Source of the DNA: Bizionia myxarmorum
GTDB lineage: Bacteria; Bacteroidota; Bacteroidia; Flavobacteriales; Flavobacteriaceae
Reading direction: 5' to 3'
Assembly: GCF_008086205.1 (NCBI RefSeq)
Contig: NZ_VSKK01000001.1
Span: forward strand, 248,001-312,000
DNA length: 64,000 bases
In this document: one piece after another, positions 63,509 through 64,000 of the stretch
Layout of the letters: every line of letters begins with the position of its first letter
Numbering within the stretch: the stretch's first letter is position 1
Translations under genes and position numbers: made by a program
Notes under the pieces: generated by a model
What the model saw: the letters and a program-made list of their open reading frames with translations, nothing else
The model's database searches: none
What the model was told of the DNA's origin: nothing

Positions 63509-63536
63509 GGTGTCAATATAGGTTTTAATTGAAAAA

Positions 63537-63583
63537 TACGTAGTTATACGTATTTCAAATGATGAAGATTGCTTATATCTTTG
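63537..63583 (+). promoter_or_regulatory. TACGTA-box promoter module 3
   Basis: TACGTA-GTTA-TACGTATTTCA, then TATCTTTG (63576-63583) 23 nt after the second hexamer. Confidence 0.65.
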
Positions 63584-63587
63584 CTTT

Positions 63588-63655
63588 GCTATTAGTTAGT
63601 TATTGAGGGAATATTATAGAAGCTTTTTATTTGTAAGGATAAAAAGCTTTTTTAT
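63588..63655 (+). ncRNA. Putative small RNA 3 (about 68 nt)
   Basis: Begins GCTATTAGTTAGTTATTGAG, almost the same as RNA 2. The terminator pairs AAGCTTTTTAT with ATAAAAAGCTT, then six T. Compared with RNA 2, the loop and outer stem differ but the shape is kept. The following ~170 bp up to module 4 hold nothing I recognise. Confidence 0.62.
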
Positions 63656-63825
63656 TTTAATAAAATAATAAGGTCAATTCCGAATTTAACCCTAAACATC
63701 TTTTTCAAATCATATTTAAAAGTCACCTGGAATTCATTAACCATTATGAATTAATCTGTAAGATTTTACTGTATTACACTGATTATTAGCACTATAATTT
63801 TAAAAAAGTTGATAAATTCGAAAAA

Positions 63826-63872
63826 TACGTATAACTACGTATTTCAAAATCAAAAGGTTAGCATTATCTTTA
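63826..63872 (+). promoter_or_regulatory. TACGTA-box promoter module 4
   Basis: TACGTA-TAAC-TACGTATTTCA, then TATCTTTA (63865-63872) 23 nt after the second hexamer and GCTATTA at 63877. It drives the coding sequence at the window end through a leader of about 60 nt. Confidence 0.65.
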
Positions 63873-63936
63873 CAATGCTATTAATCACGGTTGGAGTTGT
63901 CTTTCAAGATCATTTCTACGTACAAACCAAATCAAC

Positions 63937-64000
63937 ATGTCAGAACAATCTCATCTGTTAAAGAATTTAGAAATCATGCAGGATTCTAACACAAACAAAT
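63937..64000 (+). CDS. Start of an unknown gene (partial)
   Basis: Twenty-one codons are visible before the window ends, beginning MSEQSHLLKNLEIMQDSN. The start is the first ATG after promoter module 4. Nothing can be said about the family from this much. It is the one protein-coding target of the TACGTA-box modules in view. Confidence 0.5.
   Translation, partial: MSEQSHLLKNLEIMQDSNTNK

Noticed and set aside
63283-63655. Reading the small RNA units as riboswitches or leader peptides
   Set aside because: Each ends in its own terminator with no gene behind it and contains no plausible short reading frame; only module 4 leads into a gene.
1-64000. Insertion sequences, integrases, prophage or conjugation genes
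   Set aside because: None found; accessory blocks lie between core genes without att-like repeats, and the single tRNA gene is not flanked by foreign genes.

Overview
The window looks like chromosomal DNA from a member of the Flavobacteriaceae (Bacteroidota). The DNA is AT-rich, the housekeeping proteins read as flavobacterial, many promoters fit the Bacteroidota pattern TTG-N19-TAnnTTTG, Shine-Dalgarno sequences are weak or absent, and exported proteins often carry lipoprotein signals. No insertion sequence, integrase, prophage or CRISPR array was seen.

Layout. (1) 1-1624: partial thioredoxin-like gene without a CxxC motif, and a membrane metallophosphoesterase. (2) 1639-13787: an N-glycan utilisation island made of two divergent units. 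The minus operon encodes GH20 hexosaminidase, CutC, a PNGase F homologue and a GH2 beta-mannosidase. The plus unit encodes GH92 alpha-mannosidase, a FucP-type sugar permease and glycosylasparaginase. Together they could release an N-glycan, strip its sugars, and split the GlcNAc-Asn stub. (3) 13938-20159: a cyanophycin locus with cyanophycin synthetase, an aldehyde dehydrogenase 8 bp downstream of it, divergent cyanophycinase and an isoaspartyl peptidase, so both making and using an Asp-Arg storage polymer. (4) 20374-30576: DNA polymerase I, the cysteine pair cysE-cysM, a DUF488 protein, a hybrid histidine kinase behind a nested-stem leader, and an arsR-arsM arsenic unit; the long gaps here hold decayed fragments and dispersed palindromes. 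(5) 30894-45572 is mostly core: rplM-rpsI, rpsB, tsf, pyrH-frr, an RND/MMPL exporter, asnS and rpoN. It is interrupted at 34348-38020 by an accessory block: a JAMM-type lipoprotein followed by three paralogous small exported proteins. (6) 45572-51884: membrane proteins, an ExbB/ExbD motor operon, tRNA-Ser(GGA), cytosolic asparaginase and TatD.

(7) 51889-64000 is the most unusual part. An ECF sigma factor and a TPR-bearing probable anti-sigma protein sit beside five matching promoter-like boxes (GGTAAC, 19-20 nt, TATAAGG). These precede a small exported protein, two lipoproteins that share a leader and signal peptide but differ in the mature part, a clear pseudogene of one of them, and an orphan site. 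Three of these units end in the same two-hairpin RNA element, whose first stem shows compensatory changes. Next comes an operon with a PKD/outer-membrane protein, a TPR-CHAT (caspase-like) protein and a retropepsin-like protease. A LuxR-type response regulator follows, and then four copies of a promoter module (TACGTA-N4-TACGTATTTCA, 23-24 nt, TATMTTTR, GCTATTA). Three of the modules drive only 68-78 nt before a strong intrinsic terminator, so they look like a tandem array of small RNAs under the neighbouring regulator. The fourth drives a coding sequence cut by the window end. I know of no description of this arrangement.
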